Shown here piece after piece: positions 25,702-34,383 of a stretch of DNA of 64,000 bases. The notes beneath the pieces were generated by a model, which made no database searches, had not been told where the DNA came from, and saw only the letters and a program-made list of their open reading frames with translations. The position numbers were made by a program, and so were the translations under genes. How positions within the stretch are numbered: the first letter of the stretch is position 1; every line of letters starts with the position of its first letter. Origin of the DNA: Peribacillus butanolivorans (lineage in GTDB: Bacteria; Bacillota; Bacilli; Bacillales; DSM-1321); contig NZ_LGYA01000011.1 of assembly GCF_001273755.1 (NCBI RefSeq), forward strand, positions 140 to 64,139, read 5' to 3'.

Positions 25702-27030
25702 TTAGATATTGTTTTCTTGTAGCTTTTTATAAAGCGGACTACCTTTAACTGCAAAACCACATAAACTTAATACAAATTCACTAAACATCGAATTCGCCCA
25801 TGAGAACCACTCTCTCGTAAATTCTTCTGGTTGGTCTGCATTAAAGCCCTCATGCATAAATCCAGTTCCGCCATCCGATTGCTTCATCTCTTCCAAAATT
25901 CTCTTCTTATCAGAAGCATCTGTAGATGTCATCCCCTCAATTGCTAATGCAATATGCCATATATAATGATCGGGTGTATGAAGACTCCCAATTCCATTGG
26001 CCACTTTTCCTTCATAAAAGTAAGGATTATCTCTACTTAATAAAAAGCGGCGAGTATTCTGATAGGTTTTATCATCAAATTGGCACCAGCCCAGATAAGG
26101 AGCTGCTAGTAAACTAGGGATGTTCGCATCATCCATAAGATGATATCTTCCCATTCCATCCGTTTCATAGACATATAAATCTCCATAAATCGGATGTTCT
26201 AACACTGCATATTCTTCTATTCCTGCTTTTATCTCAGAAGCTAGTTGCTCACATTGCTTTGCAAGGCTTTCATCCTTTAAAACTTCTCTACAGATCTCTG
26301 ATGCATAACCTAGCACTACTACCGCAAACATATTTGCAGGTACTAAATAACCATATAAACAAGCATCATCACTTGGTCTAAATCCACTCCAAGTCATTCC
26401 CGTTCTCACAGTTTTAGATCCTTTCCCATCCCTGTTCAGAGTATCTGATTGTCTTACATCCATTCTTTCAAAGCTATATGGTGATTCATCCTCATGATTT
26501 TGTTCCACTTTCCAGACATGCAGAATCTTGTTCAATGCTTTTACAAATGTGTCATCAAAGTAGGCCGTTCTTCCAGTTGATTTCCACAATAGGTAAGAAA
26601 GCTGAATTGGATAGCAAAGTGAGTCAATTTCATATTTACGTTCCCATGTCATTGGGGACATATCAGTTTTATCATCTTGATGGCCTTTTCCATTAGCGGT
26701 TTCATTGAATGCATTTGCATATGGGTCATGAACGATATAGTTCATTTGACGACGAACAACACCTTCAATTAATTTCGCCATTTCTTCGTCCTTTTCAGCA
26801 GCAAGTAAATATGGACGTACTTGGGCAGCTGAATCTCTTAACCACATAGCTGGTATATCACCTGTAATGACAAATGTTGTTCCATCTTCTTGTGGCTTTA
26901 GTGTTGTTTCATACGTATTAACAAAACATTGTTCAAACATCTCATGAAGCTTTTTATCTTCAGGGAAATTCTTCTTCACCTTTTCTATTAAATAAGATAG
27001 TGATTGTGGGATTGTTTTCTCAGTGTTCAT
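25702..27030 (-). CDS. GH125 exo-alpha-1,6-mannosidase
   Basis: Family GH125 enzyme of about 442 residues, cytoplasmic. Family features seen are ITGDIPAMWLRDSAAQVRPY near the N-terminus, YEIDSLCYPIQL, SGFRPSDDACLYGYLVPANM with the probable catalytic Asp, and TREWFSWANSMFSEF with the probable catalytic Glu. Characterised GH125 enzymes (S. pneumoniae, Clostridium perfringens) remove alpha-1,6-linked mannose from N-glycan cores. ATG at 27030 with AAGGAG 8 bases upstream. It starts 5 bases after the stop of the upstream GH38 gene, so the two are tightly coupled, as their enzymes are in streptococcal N-glycan loci. Confidence 0.93.
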   Translation of the reverse strand: MNTEKTIPQSLSYLIEKVKKNFPEDKKLHEMFEQCFVNTYETTLKPQEDGTTFVITGDIPAMWLRDSAAQVRPYLLAAEKDEEMAKLIEGVVRRQMNYIVHDPYANAFNETANGKGHQDDKTDMSPMTWERKYEIDSLCYPIQLSYLLWKSTGRTAYFDDTFVKALNKILHVWKVEQNHEDESPYSFERMDVRQSDTLNRDGKGSKTVRTGMTWSGFRPSDDACLYGYLVPANMFAVVVLGYASEICREVLKDESLAKQCEQLASEIKAGIEEYAVLEHPIYGDLYVYETDGMGRYHLMDDANIPSLLAAPYLGWCQFDDKTYQNTRRFLLSRDNPYFYEGKVANGIGSLHTPDHYIWHIALAIEGMTSTDASDKKRILEEMKQSDGGTGFMHEGFNADQPEEFTREWFSWANSMFSEFVLSLCGFAVKGSPLYKKLQENNI

Positions 27031-27035
27031 TACCT

Positions 27036-29753
27036 TCACTCCTTCACTTGCCAACCAAGGCTAATAATTTCAAACGGTTTTACTTTTTCTTGAATTTGCG
27101 TATTTTCAAACGGCTCTTTCACATTCTCAACGATAGTACTCTTATAACTATTTGTACCTTGCATTGGTTGAGCAATTACCATTGTTTCTTTTTCAGATGT
27201 GTTAAACCATCGAGCAATTACATCATCTCTTTCCTCCGCTAGCTTGATAGAAGAGATTGCTAATGATTTACCTTCCCAAGTAAAAAATGTCTTTTCGGTT
27301 GGAAGTAACCCTTCATGTACATCTGTTTGTACAGCAATCACAGGCACTTGGAAGTCATACGCCTCTTTGAATACTTCTGACTCAACCACTGTACCTTTGT
27401 GAGGGATAACCATCCATTCTGCTTGGTACGTTCCAATACATTGAGCCTCTGGTGTTGAAAATAGACCCCAATCCCCTAACTCAGAAGTTGAACGGAGAAT
27501 CGTAACGGCTATTGTTTGTTGTTCCTCAAGGATTTCATACTCATGTAATCCTTTATTCGCAATTGTCATCCCATGCTTTCCATCTGTTACACTTACAAAA
27601 ACCTGTTGGTGATGATCGAAACTAGGATTGTCCCACTCTCTTTCAGGTATATTAGGACGTTTTGCCACTTCAAAAATACTGTCTGCATAGTGTTCATTCG
27701 TACTTAGATTAGTTGGAAAAAGAACACGTAGACGATGATCCTTTGCTTGGTTTTCAATTGTAACCTTAACAGAAGGCCCCTTCGCTTTTTGATCTAACTG
27801 AATATGAGTAGTTAAACGAATTGTTACATTTTCAGAAGATCGACCTGATAGCCGGTCCTTATGCCAAACTAATAGTTCCTTTTCTCGTTGAAACTGTTCA
27901 CCAGCCTCTTTTGGAATCTCCCACTCATGAACAAGTTCTATAACGGAACGTAATGAATGGTCTTCAACTACTCTTATCTCCGCTTTCAAATCTTTCGTTG
28001 TAAGTGGAACTTCACCATTTGGCTTCTTAAACATATATTCGTTACCAATGTCCCCGCTATTTTCATAAATTCCTAGATTTTCGAATACTTTCCCAGTCTG
28101 TTTGTCAGTCAATGTATACGAACCATTTTCATGAACAAACAAATGAACAAATTCATTCTCCAATTCACGAGCACATTGATTAATCGATGGCTGTTCATTC
28201 AACTTCGTTTCCTTGGCCGGTTTGATATAAAATGTTTTATATCCATAGCCCGGAAGAGATTGAGCTAGGAATGTTAATTTGATAATTCTTGCATAATAGG
28301 GACGTCGGAAACCATCTCCTGGTAACTCATATCCAAAACGGGTACCAAGGTCCTTTGTTTTACAAACATGTACCTTACCACTTTTATCAACCAAATTAAT
28401 ATCAGGTAAATCCTTCGAACCAAGGAAATCTGGAATCTCTGAAAAAGGCATATCTGAAAAATAGACTTTTTCTAGCTCAACTTCCTTTTCGATAACCACA
28501 TCTCGTGAATTTCCTGATGTGTTAAAAACAACAACTGGAATCATATCCTCATCAACAACACTTTGTTTCGTTGAAATATGAGATACAACTTCATTGGCCT
28601 TCTCCTCGATAATAGTTGATGTAGTCTGCTGAACCTTCTCAAAACGAGTTACCATTTCTCGATGTACTTCATCTACACTACAACCGCAAATACTGTCATG
28701 TGGATGGTTTTCCATCAAAGTTTTCCATGCATATCGTAAATAATCACGTGGATATTCATGACCAAGAAAATATGAAAAAACGGATAGTGGTTCAGCCACT
28801 TTTTCTAAAAGTGTTTGACACTTTTGATTCATCTGCTTTAAATAGATGCGGGCAGATGCTGTATTTACAAGAGTTGACCACCCATCTGTACGTTGATTTC
28901 GCAGTTCACCGGTAATAGTCTGGAGTTGTTCTGGTAATGATTCCTGAAGTACTTCCATATAATCATCAAAATTAGAGTGTACAAACGTGATATCTGGAAA
29001 AAGTTCTTCAGCCACCTTGATTGCTTCTCCTATATCCACTTGAATTGGCTGATGATCACAACCATTCATGAAAAGAAGATTTGGTGTTGAAGAATATTTC
29101 TTAGCATCAGCTAGTTTTGTTTCCCAATACTTTTTCGCACTCTCTCTATCAACTGGTACTTCATTGCCGTTTGAATACCAATTCGCAAACAAAACACCAA
29201 GCACCGCCGAGCCATCTGGCGACTTCCACTTAAGTTCTGAATATGGCGATTCAAATGTTTTCGCATCGCTCACCATATTATTAAATCCGGTTGGTTTCAC
29301 ACCTCTCCCAAACGCAGCAGTTTTAATATTAGCTTGCTGAAGCAATTGAGGTGCTTGCCCGTAAATGCCAAATGTATCTGGGAAGTACCCTACCTTTGAC
29401 ACAACACCGTATTCCTTTGCAGCTTGTAACCCATACAACATATTTCTGACATTCGCTTCCGAGCTTGTTAAAAATGCGTCCTGTAACACATACCAAGGAC
29501 CGATATGAAGCTTTTTTTCTTGTACTAGCTTCTTAATCAATTCTTTTTTATCAGGACGAATTTGGAAATAATCTTCTAAAATAATCATTTGTCCATCCAA
29601 GTGAAAGCTCTGAAAATCTTCCCCCTTTTCAAACAAATCGATAAGTGTATCCATCAACTTCACTAAATAGTACCGATGCTTTTCAAAAGGCATATACCAT
29701 TCCCGATCCCAGTGGGAGTGGGAAATAATATGCGCAGTAGTCTTAAATTCCAT
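27036..29753 (-). CDS. GH38 alpha-mannosidase, streptococcal/MngB-like
   Basis: A 905-residue GH38 enzyme without signal peptide. The catalytic barrel begins directly at the N-terminus with the zinc site SHSHWDREWY (residues 11-20), the nucleophile Asp126 in GYFPDTFGIYGQ and the second zinc region ENHPHDSICGCS. Length and layout match the streptococcal GH38 enzymes shown to prefer alpha-1,3-mannose and the MngB group, not the longer MAN2C1 type also encoded here. ATG with GGAGGG upstream. It is the first intact gene of the operon, followed by GH125, and would clear the alpha-1,3 arm so that GH125 can reach the alpha-1,6 mannose. Confidence 0.93.
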   Translation of the reverse strand: MEFKTTAHIISHSHWDREWYMPFEKHRYYLVKLMDTLIDLFEKGEDFQSFHLDGQMIILEDYFQIRPDKKELIKKLVQEKKLHIGPWYVLQDAFLTSSEANVRNMLYGLQAAKEYGVVSKVGYFPDTFGIYGQAPQLLQQANIKTAAFGRGVKPTGFNNMVSDAKTFESPYSELKWKSPDGSAVLGVLFANWYSNGNEVPVDRESAKKYWETKLADAKKYSSTPNLLFMNGCDHQPIQVDIGEAIKVAEELFPDITFVHSNFDDYMEVLQESLPEQLQTITGELRNQRTDGWSTLVNTASARIYLKQMNQKCQTLLEKVAEPLSVFSYFLGHEYPRDYLRYAWKTLMENHPHDSICGCSVDEVHREMVTRFEKVQQTTSTIIEEKANEVVSHISTKQSVVDEDMIPVVVFNTSGNSRDVVIEKEVELEKVYFSDMPFSEIPDFLGSKDLPDINLVDKSGKVHVCKTKDLGTRFGYELPGDGFRRPYYARIIKLTFLAQSLPGYGYKTFYIKPAKETKLNEQPSINQCARELENEFVHLFVHENGSYTLTDKQTGKVFENLGIYENSGDIGNEYMFKKPNGEVPLTTKDLKAEIRVVEDHSLRSVIELVHEWEIPKEAGEQFQREKELLVWHKDRLSGRSSENVTIRLTTHIQLDQKAKGPSVKVTIENQAKDHRLRVLFPTNLSTNEHYADSIFEVAKRPNIPEREWDNPSFDHHQQVFVSVTDGKHGMTIANKGLHEYEILEEQQTIAVTILRSTSELGDWGLFSTPEAQCIGTYQAEWMVIPHKGTVVESEVFKEAYDFQVPVIAVQTDVHEGLLPTEKTFFTWEGKSLAISSIKLAEERDDVIARWFNTSEKETMVIAQPMQGTNSYKSTIVENVKEPFENTQIQEKVKPFEIISLGWQVKE

Positions 29754-29779
29754 TTTGTTTCCCTCCTATATCTCAATCC

Positions 29780-30283
29780 TTCGACAGGATAGCAACCGCA
29801 GCATCCTTTACTCCCGTCAATGTACCAAGACGCTTTTTATAACTTCAGTAATTAGCTATCTTGGTGTAAAAGGTGATTGGTTATTTACTACTAGCCATTA
29901 ATAAAATGCTGGCTGTTCGATGATGGCACCACCACCTAATACGAACAGCTAAGGATTTAATACTTGAACTGCTAGATCGGTATTAGGAAAGCGCTATCAA
30001 TATTTTGCACTATAGGATAACCATGCCACGATTTAAATTGTGTGGATTTAGTACCTTCACTTGTTTCAAATCTAGCTGACCCGGAGCACCTATACCGATT
30101 CCTGTAATGGTTAGGAATTGTTGCATTGAATTCTTTTACACACGATACACTCAAGTTGGTAGCGTATAACCTGGTATTTTACTTAGGTCGGAAATTCATG
30201 TGCTGTTAGGACGTCTCCATCCTCTTGTACAAAGTCAATCGCTATATTCGTTCCTCCAATATCATGCCTATAGCAGTTTTCAT
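29780..30283 (-). pseudogene. collapsed ROK kinase gene
   Basis: Minus-strand fragments in several frames spell a ROK kinase: start MKTAIG, then after a one-base deletion DIGGTNIAIDFVQEDGDVL; later GIGIGAPGQLDLKQVKVLNP; then, after a large deletion, DLAVQVLNP-stop-LFVLGGGAII; and finally RLGTLTGVKDAAVAILS. The middle of the gene, including the catalytic Asp, is gone, and about 500 of roughly 900 bp remain. It was probably the original first gene of the mannosidase operon. Its remains now form the leader of the GH38 gene. Confidence 0.85.
29985..30000 (-). promoter_or_regulatory. cre-like site (CcpA catabolite repression)
   Basis: AGGAAAGCGCTATCAA agrees with the cre consensus WTGNAANCGNWWNCAW at 15 of 16 positions. 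It lies about 230 bases upstream of the GH38 start, within the ROK remnant, between the only promoter candidate and the operon, so it could act as a roadblock site. It could also be chance. Confidence 0.45.
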
Positions 30284-30317
30284 GTACAATCGCCTTCTTC
30301 TACTTTTCTTCACATTA

Positions 30318-30346
30318 ACGATATGTTTCAGCAAATCAATAGTCAA
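30318..30346 (-). promoter_or_regulatory. candidate promoter of the mannosidase operon
   Basis: TTGACT (-35), a 17-bp spacer and TATCGT (-10, four of six) upstream of the ROK remnant start. It is the best sigma-A-like pair I find before the GH38 gene; no better one was seen closer. Confidence 0.35.
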
Positions 30347-30597
30347 TCACCACAGAGAAAGTGATAAGCTTTTTCCATATAATCTAAAATTTATCCATAT
30401 TTTATGAAAGTGTAATTTTTTTTTAGTATAAGACCTTGTTCAAATAGAAAGACAAAAAGAGCCGAGTAGATCAATGCACCGAAATTTAGAGTAGTGGGGG
30501 AGATATCTTTTTAAAGTCAAAATTTCAATACTTGGCTAACTTATATCATAAGTATCTGTAATTTTTGAGAAGCATGAGGAACTTTAGCCCATTACTA
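30347..30597. other. intergenic DNA at right edge of island
   Basis: AT-rich DNA without a gene. The end of the stretch (30570-30606) contains AAGCATG/CATGCTT, a 7-bp inverted repeat overlapping the integrase remnant. Confidence 0.3.
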
Positions 30598-30737
30598 TAC
30601 ATGCTTCCCTTTTATTTGAAGCTGGTGTAGGTATAAAAGAGGCTCAAGAGCGGTTAGGTCATCTGGATATTCAAATTACAATGAACGCCTATATACACCT
30701 TACAGACTACTTAATAGAGCAGACAGGAGAGCCCTAA
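30598..30737 (+). pseudogene. C-terminal remnant of a tyrosine recombinase
   Basis: In-frame residues HASLLFEAGVGIKEAQERLG, then HLDIQITMNAYIHLTDYL and a stop at 30735. This is the end of a phage/ICE-type tyrosine integrase: HAS after the box II His, the GH of box II, and the YTH-type nucleophile motif altered to YIH (Tyr kept). Everything upstream, including the catalytic Arg, is missing. It lies about 60 bp past the rpsI terminator with its coding direction facing rpsI, where an integrase of an element inserted next to rpsI might be expected. Confidence 0.8.
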
Positions 30738-30791
30738 AGGTACATTGAGCTATGATAGTGATGAAATACGTGTGGGCAAAAAATTTTATAC

Positions 30792-30826
30792 AAAAAAAAG
30801 ACCCCCAACCAAAATGGTTGAGAGCC
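30792..30826 (-). terminator. terminator of rplM-rpsI
   Basis: 11-bp stem (including three G-U pairs) with a 5-base loop, followed by eight T residues on the minus strand, 18 bases after the rpsI stop. Confidence 0.85.
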
Positions 30827-30844
30827 TTTGAAACGGTAATAGAA

Positions 30845-31237
30845 TTAACGTTTTGAGAACTGAGGTGCACGACGTGCGCCTTTAAGACCGTATTTTTTAC
30901 GTTCTTTCATACGTGGGTCACGAGTTAGTAAACCAGCAGATTTAAGAGCTGGACGGAATTCTGGATCAACTTGAAGCAATGCACGAGCGATACCGTGACG
31001 GATTGCTCCAGCTTGACCAGTGTATCCACCACCGCTAACGTTTACAAGAACGTCGTAATTTCCAGTAGTTTCTGTTGCAACTAGTGGTTGGTTAACAACT
31101 TCACGTAATGCTGCGAAAGGAATATATTCATTAATGTCACGACCGTTAATAACGATGCGACCTTCGCCTGGTACTAAACGTACACGAGCTACTGAGCTCT
31201 TACGGCGACCAGTACCATAATATTGAACTTGTGCCAA
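30845..31237 (-). CDS. rpsI: 30S ribosomal protein S9
   Basis: Universal S9, 130 residues: [14 protein letters not shown] at the start and the basic C-terminal tail ending APQFSKR that reaches the P-site tRNA. The start is a TTG codon preceded by AAGGAGG. It is co-transcribed with rplM 20 bases upstream. Its 3-prime side is the right border of the accessory region. Confidence 0.98.
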   Translation of the reverse strand: MAQVQYYGTGRRKSSVARVRLVPGEGRIVINGRDINEYIPFAALREVVNQPLVATETTGNYDVLVNVSGGGYTGQAGAIRHGIARALLQVDPEFRPALKSAGLLTRDPRMKERKKYGLKGARRAPQFSKR

Positions 31238-31257
31238 GATAGTAACCTCCTTAGTAA

Positions 31258-31695
31258 TTATCCGCGTAATTCGTATACTTCTGGTTGTTGAGCAGCGTGT
31301 GGGTGCTCAGCTCCAGCGTATACGTGTAATTTTTTATAGATTTGACGACCAAGAGAATTCTTTGGAAGCATACCTTTGATAGCAAGTTCAAGCATTCTCT
31401 CAGGGTAGTTTGTACGCATTTCAAGAGCAGTTCTAGTTTTAAGACCGCCTGGATGCATAGTGTGACGGTAATAAATTTTGTCAGTCAATTTTTTACCAGT
31501 CAAATGGATTTTTTCAACATTGATCAAAATTACATGATCACCAGTGTCAATGTTTGGTGTAAAAGTTGGTTTATGTTTACCACGTAAGATGGATGCTACT
31601 TCAGTAGAAAGGCGACCCAAAGTTTTGCCTTCAGCGTCAATCACATACCATTTACGTTCTACTTCATTAGCTTTCGCCATAAATGTCGTACGCAT
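31258..31695 (-). CDS. rplM: 50S ribosomal protein L13
   Basis: L13, 145 residues, with [33 protein letters not shown] and the C-terminal [11 protein letters not shown] with AGGAGG upstream. First gene of the rplM-rpsI operon, with its own promoter and an L13-leader-like hairpin in front. Confidence 0.98.
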   Translation of the reverse strand: MRTTFMAKANEVERKWYVIDAEGKTLGRLSTEVASILRGKHKPTFTPNIDTGDHVILINVEKIHLTGKKLTDKIYYRHTMHPGGLKTRTALEMRTNYPERMLELAIKGMLPKNSLGRQIYKKLHVYAGAEHPHAAQQPEVYELRG

Positions 31696-31740
31696 GGTTA
31701 ACCTCCTAAAAAACTTTTTAATTTTTTATATTTATTTTCA

Positions 31741-31772
31741 ATCACAATAAACTTCCGGGGCTTATCGTGGGA
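31741..31772 (-). ncRNA. L13 leader-like RNA element
   Basis: In the 5-prime untranslated region of rplM the minus strand forms a stem CACGATAA/TTATTGTG (31743-31750 with 31762-31769) around a CCCGG-containing loop. Position and shape fit the L13 ribosomal-protein leader described in Bacilli, which is thought to mediate feedback control by L13. The assignment rests on position and stem only. Confidence 0.6.
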
Positions 31773-31791
31773 TTAAAATACATACCATATT

Positions 31792-31820
31792 ATATTAACT
31801 TCTCCCAGTTTCATTGTCAA
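31792..31820 (-). promoter_or_regulatory. promoter of rplM-rpsI
   Basis: TTGACA, 17-bp spacer, TAATAT on the minus strand, about 100 bases before the rplM start. The -35 box is perfect. Confidence 0.75.
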
Positions 31821-31875
31821 GGGAATGTTACACTAGGATAAGTTGTCTATAAAACACTTTCTACAACTCAGCGAA

Positions 31876-31920
31876 AAGATCAGTATCGCCTCAACCCGCT
31901 TTACTATTGATCTTAACCAT
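31876..31920 (-). terminator. weak terminator after truA
   Basis: AGATCA/TGATCT arms with partial extension around a long loop, followed by TTTT on the minus strand. The rest of the truA-rplM gap holds only the rplM promoter and leader. Confidence 0.4.
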
Positions 31921-31962
31921 TTTGTCACTTGTAAAAAAACTGATATCACACTTAAAATATTT

Positions 31963-32703
31963 TTATTTGTAAAATACTTTCCATAAATACAGTCCATGAC
32001 CTGGTGCTGTTTTCCCAGCAAAACTACGGTCTTTCTTGTCCAATATCCCAATTATATCTCGAGGTGCTATTTTGCCGCTCCCGACTTCTAGAAGCGTCCC
32101 AACTAAGATACGCACCATATTATACAGAAAGCCTTCTCCAACAAAGCGAAAAACCATAAATCCATCAGTCTCATTAAAATCCATTTCTTGAATAGTTCGG
32201 ACTTTATCGACCACTTCTGTTTTTGCCGAACAAAAACTTGTAAAGTCATGGGTCCCTATTAAATAGGAAATTGCTTCCCTCATTGCCTTCTCATCTAATG
32301 AATAAGGATAATGATAGGCGTAATTGCGTTGAAACGGATCCTGCAGTTTTGAACGGGCAATAATATATCGGTACTCCTTGCCAGTCGTATGGAACCTTGC
32401 ATGAAAATCTGCAGACACAATATCGACTTCCAAAACGACGATATCGCTTGGAAGAAGGGCGCTGAACGCCTTTACCCAATTTTCAGTAGGAAATGTAAGG
32501 GGTGATTCAAAATGAATGACCTGACCCTTTGCATGAACCCCTGAATCTGTCCGGCCTGAAGCTGTCACTTTTACAATTTCACCCTTATGCATTTTGGCTA
32601 GGACTTCCTCAAATTCACTTTGTATCGTTCGTTTCTCAGGTTGCACCTGATAACCAGCGAAATCTGTGCCATCATAAGCAATCACACATTTATATTTTGG
32701 CAT
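31963..32703 (-). CDS. truA: tRNA pseudouridine(38-40) synthase TruA
   Basis: 246 residues; converts uridines 38-40 of the tRNA anticodon arm to pseudouridine. Catalytic Asp in [11 protein letters not shown], followed by the FHARF and [13 protein letters not shown] motifs. ATG at 32703 with AAGGA upstream. A longer frame to 32757 overlaps ecfT and has no site. It follows ecfT by 16 bases, the usual Bacillus arrangement. Confidence 0.96.
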   Translation of the reverse strand: MPKYKCVIAYDGTDFAGYQVQPEKRTIQSEFEEVLAKMHKGEIVKVTASGRTDSGVHAKGQVIHFESPLTFPTENWVKAFSALLPSDIVVLEVDIVSADFHARFHTTGKEYRYIIARSKLQDPFQRNYAYHYPYSLDEKAMREAISYLIGTHDFTSFCSAKTEVVDKVRTIQEMDFNETDGFMVFRFVGEGFLYNMVRILVGTLLEVGSGKIAPRDIIGILDKKDRSFAGKTAPGHGLYLWKVFYK

Positions 32704-32719
32704 ATAGTACTCTTCCTTA

Positions 32720-33517
32720 TTATGAACGTAATAAAAATAACATGACCGCAAGAGCACCTAGAGAGACCATCAACAGGCTGTCACTAGTCTTCCAACTTAA
32801 TTGACGGTATTTTGTACGGCCTTCCCCACCACGGTATCCTCTGGATTCCATGGCTGTTGCCAATTCTTCTGCCCGTTTGAACGAGCTCACAAATAATGGG
32901 ACAAGCAGCGGTACTATCGATTTAACCCTATCCTTTATTGGACCTGATGAAAAATCAACTCCCCTTGCTGTTTGTGCCTTCATGATTTTTTCGGTTTCTT
33001 CCATTAGCGTTGGAATGAAGCGAAGGGCAATGGACATCATCAATGCTAGTTCATGAACCGGCATCTTCCATTTTTTTAAGGGCCCCAACAACTCTTCCAT
33101 TCCATCAGTAATGGATATCGGTGTTGTCGTCAACGTTAATAGAGACGTAACCAGAATTAGTAAGGTAAACCTTAAGGATATAAATAACCCTTGCATCAAG
33201 CCACCTTCGTAAATTTCAAACCAGCCATATTTAAAAAGGACTTCTCCTTCTTTCGTAAACAAGATATGCAGTAAGAATGTAAAGACGATTAAGAAAAAGA
33301 TAGGTTTTAATCCATTATAAAGATAGCGAAGCGGAATCTTAGAAAGACTAATTAACATAACCGTAAATACAGCAAGCAAAGAGTATGAAACGACATTATT
33401 CGCCAAAAAAACGACACAGACAAACAGGAATACCAACAGTAGCTTAGCCCTCGGGTCCATTTTATGCATCACAGAGTCAGAAGGGACATAACGCCCGATA
33501 ATCATTTTATCCAGCAT
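32720..33517 (-). CDS. ecfT: ECF transporter transmembrane component EcfT
   Basis: 265-residue membrane scaffold subunit (T component) shared by energy-coupling-factor vitamin importers. It has several hydrophobic helices and the coupling motifs with ARG seen in [11 protein letters not shown] and [11 protein letters not shown], which contact the two ATPases. Its ATG overlaps the ecfA2 stop by one base, so translation is coupled. Confidence 0.95.
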   Translation of the reverse strand: MLDKMIIGRYVPSDSVMHKMDPRAKLLLVFLFVCVVFLANNVVSYSLLAVFTVMLISLSKIPLRYLYNGLKPIFFLIVFTFLLHILFTKEGEVLFKYGWFEIYEGGLMQGLFISLRFTLLILVTSLLTLTTTPISITDGMEELLGPLKKWKMPVHELALMMSIALRFIPTLMEETEKIMKAQTARGVDFSSGPIKDRVKSIVPLLVPLFVSSFKRAEELATAMESRGYRGGEGRTKYRQLSWKTSDSLLMVSLGALAVMLFLLRS

Positions 33518-34383
33518 TAGCGGTTCCCCCGTTTCATCGCTTTATCGATTTCTATCGCTAAATCCCCGATATTAAGACAAGGGTGATCAAAACGAACACC
33601 TAGTTCCTTCTGAAGCTTGAGCTGAAAACGGACCGTATCAGGTACATCCAGACCAAGCTCTAGCAACTGCTCAGGCTGGGAAAAAATCTCCTGAGGAGTC
33701 CCTTTTTTGAACACCGTACCCTGGTGCATGATAATGATGTCATCCGCATACTTAGCTGCATCCTCCATGCTATGAGTCACCAGAATCGTTGAAATGCCGC
33801 GAACTTTATGCAAATCATAAAACATATCCATAATCTCTTTCCGTCCTCTTGGATCAAGTCCGGCTGTAGGCTCATCTAGTACCAATACTTCCGGTTCCAT
33901 AGCCAGTACACCTGCAATCGCTACCCGTCGCATTTGACCACCGGATAAGTCGAATGGAGATTTTACCAGGATATCCTCACTTAGTCCAACTTGTACAATG
34001 GCTTTCCTTGCTAATTTCTTAGCTTCTACTTCAGAAACCCCAAAATTCATTGGCCCGAAACATATATCCTTTTCAACGGTTTCATCAAATAGCTGGTGTT
34101 CCGGAAACTGAAAAACAATACCGACCTTTTGTCTAATCGGCCGTAATAACTTTTCTTTTTTTCCGGCTTCTATCGTCCGATCTCCAATGAAGACTCGGCC
34201 CTTAGTCGGTTTTAAAAGAGCATTTAAATGCTGCAGTAACGTTGATTTACCGGAGCCTGTATGGCCTATTATTGCAGTATAGGTTCCCGATTCCATTGAA
34301 ATATTAACATCATGAAGGGCTAGATGTTCAAAGGGAGTATTGACCTGATAGCGGTATTCTACATCATCGAGTGTAATTCGCAT
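33517..34383 (-). CDS. ecfA2: ECF transporter ATPase EcfA2
   Basis: 288-residue ABC ATPase: Walker [11 protein letters not shown]-loop in FQFPEHQLF, signature LSGGQMRR, Walker [13 protein letters not shown] and H-loop VTHSMED. Second ATPase of the group II ECF module, working with EcfA1 and EcfT and exchangeable substrate-binding S proteins. It overlaps the 3-prime end of ecfA1 by 25 bases. Confidence 0.95.
   Translation of the reverse strand: MRITLDDVEYRYQVNTPFEHLALHDVNISMESGTYTAIIGHTGSGKSTLLQHLNALLKPTKGRVFIGDRTIEAGKKEKLLRPIRQKVGIVFQFPEHQLFDETVEKDICFGPMNFGVSEVEAKKLARKAIVQVGLSEDILVKSPFDLSGGQMRRVAIAGVLAMEPEVLVLDEPTAGLDPRGRKEIMDMFYDLHKVRGISTILVTHSMEDAAKYADDIIIMHQGTVFKKGTPQEIFSQPEQLLELGLDVPDTVRFQLKLQKELGVRFDHPCLNIGDLAIEIDKAMKRGNR

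Noticed and set aside
29972-30154. 60-codon minus-strand frame before the GH38 gene
   Set aside because: It is an out-of-frame reading of the decayed ROK gene, whose true frame shows GIGIGAPGQLD.
5403-30800. CRISPR array, intact insertion sequence or prophage genes in the accessory region
   Set aside because: No regularly spaced repeats, complete transposase, or phage structural genes were seen; only one integrase fragment remains.
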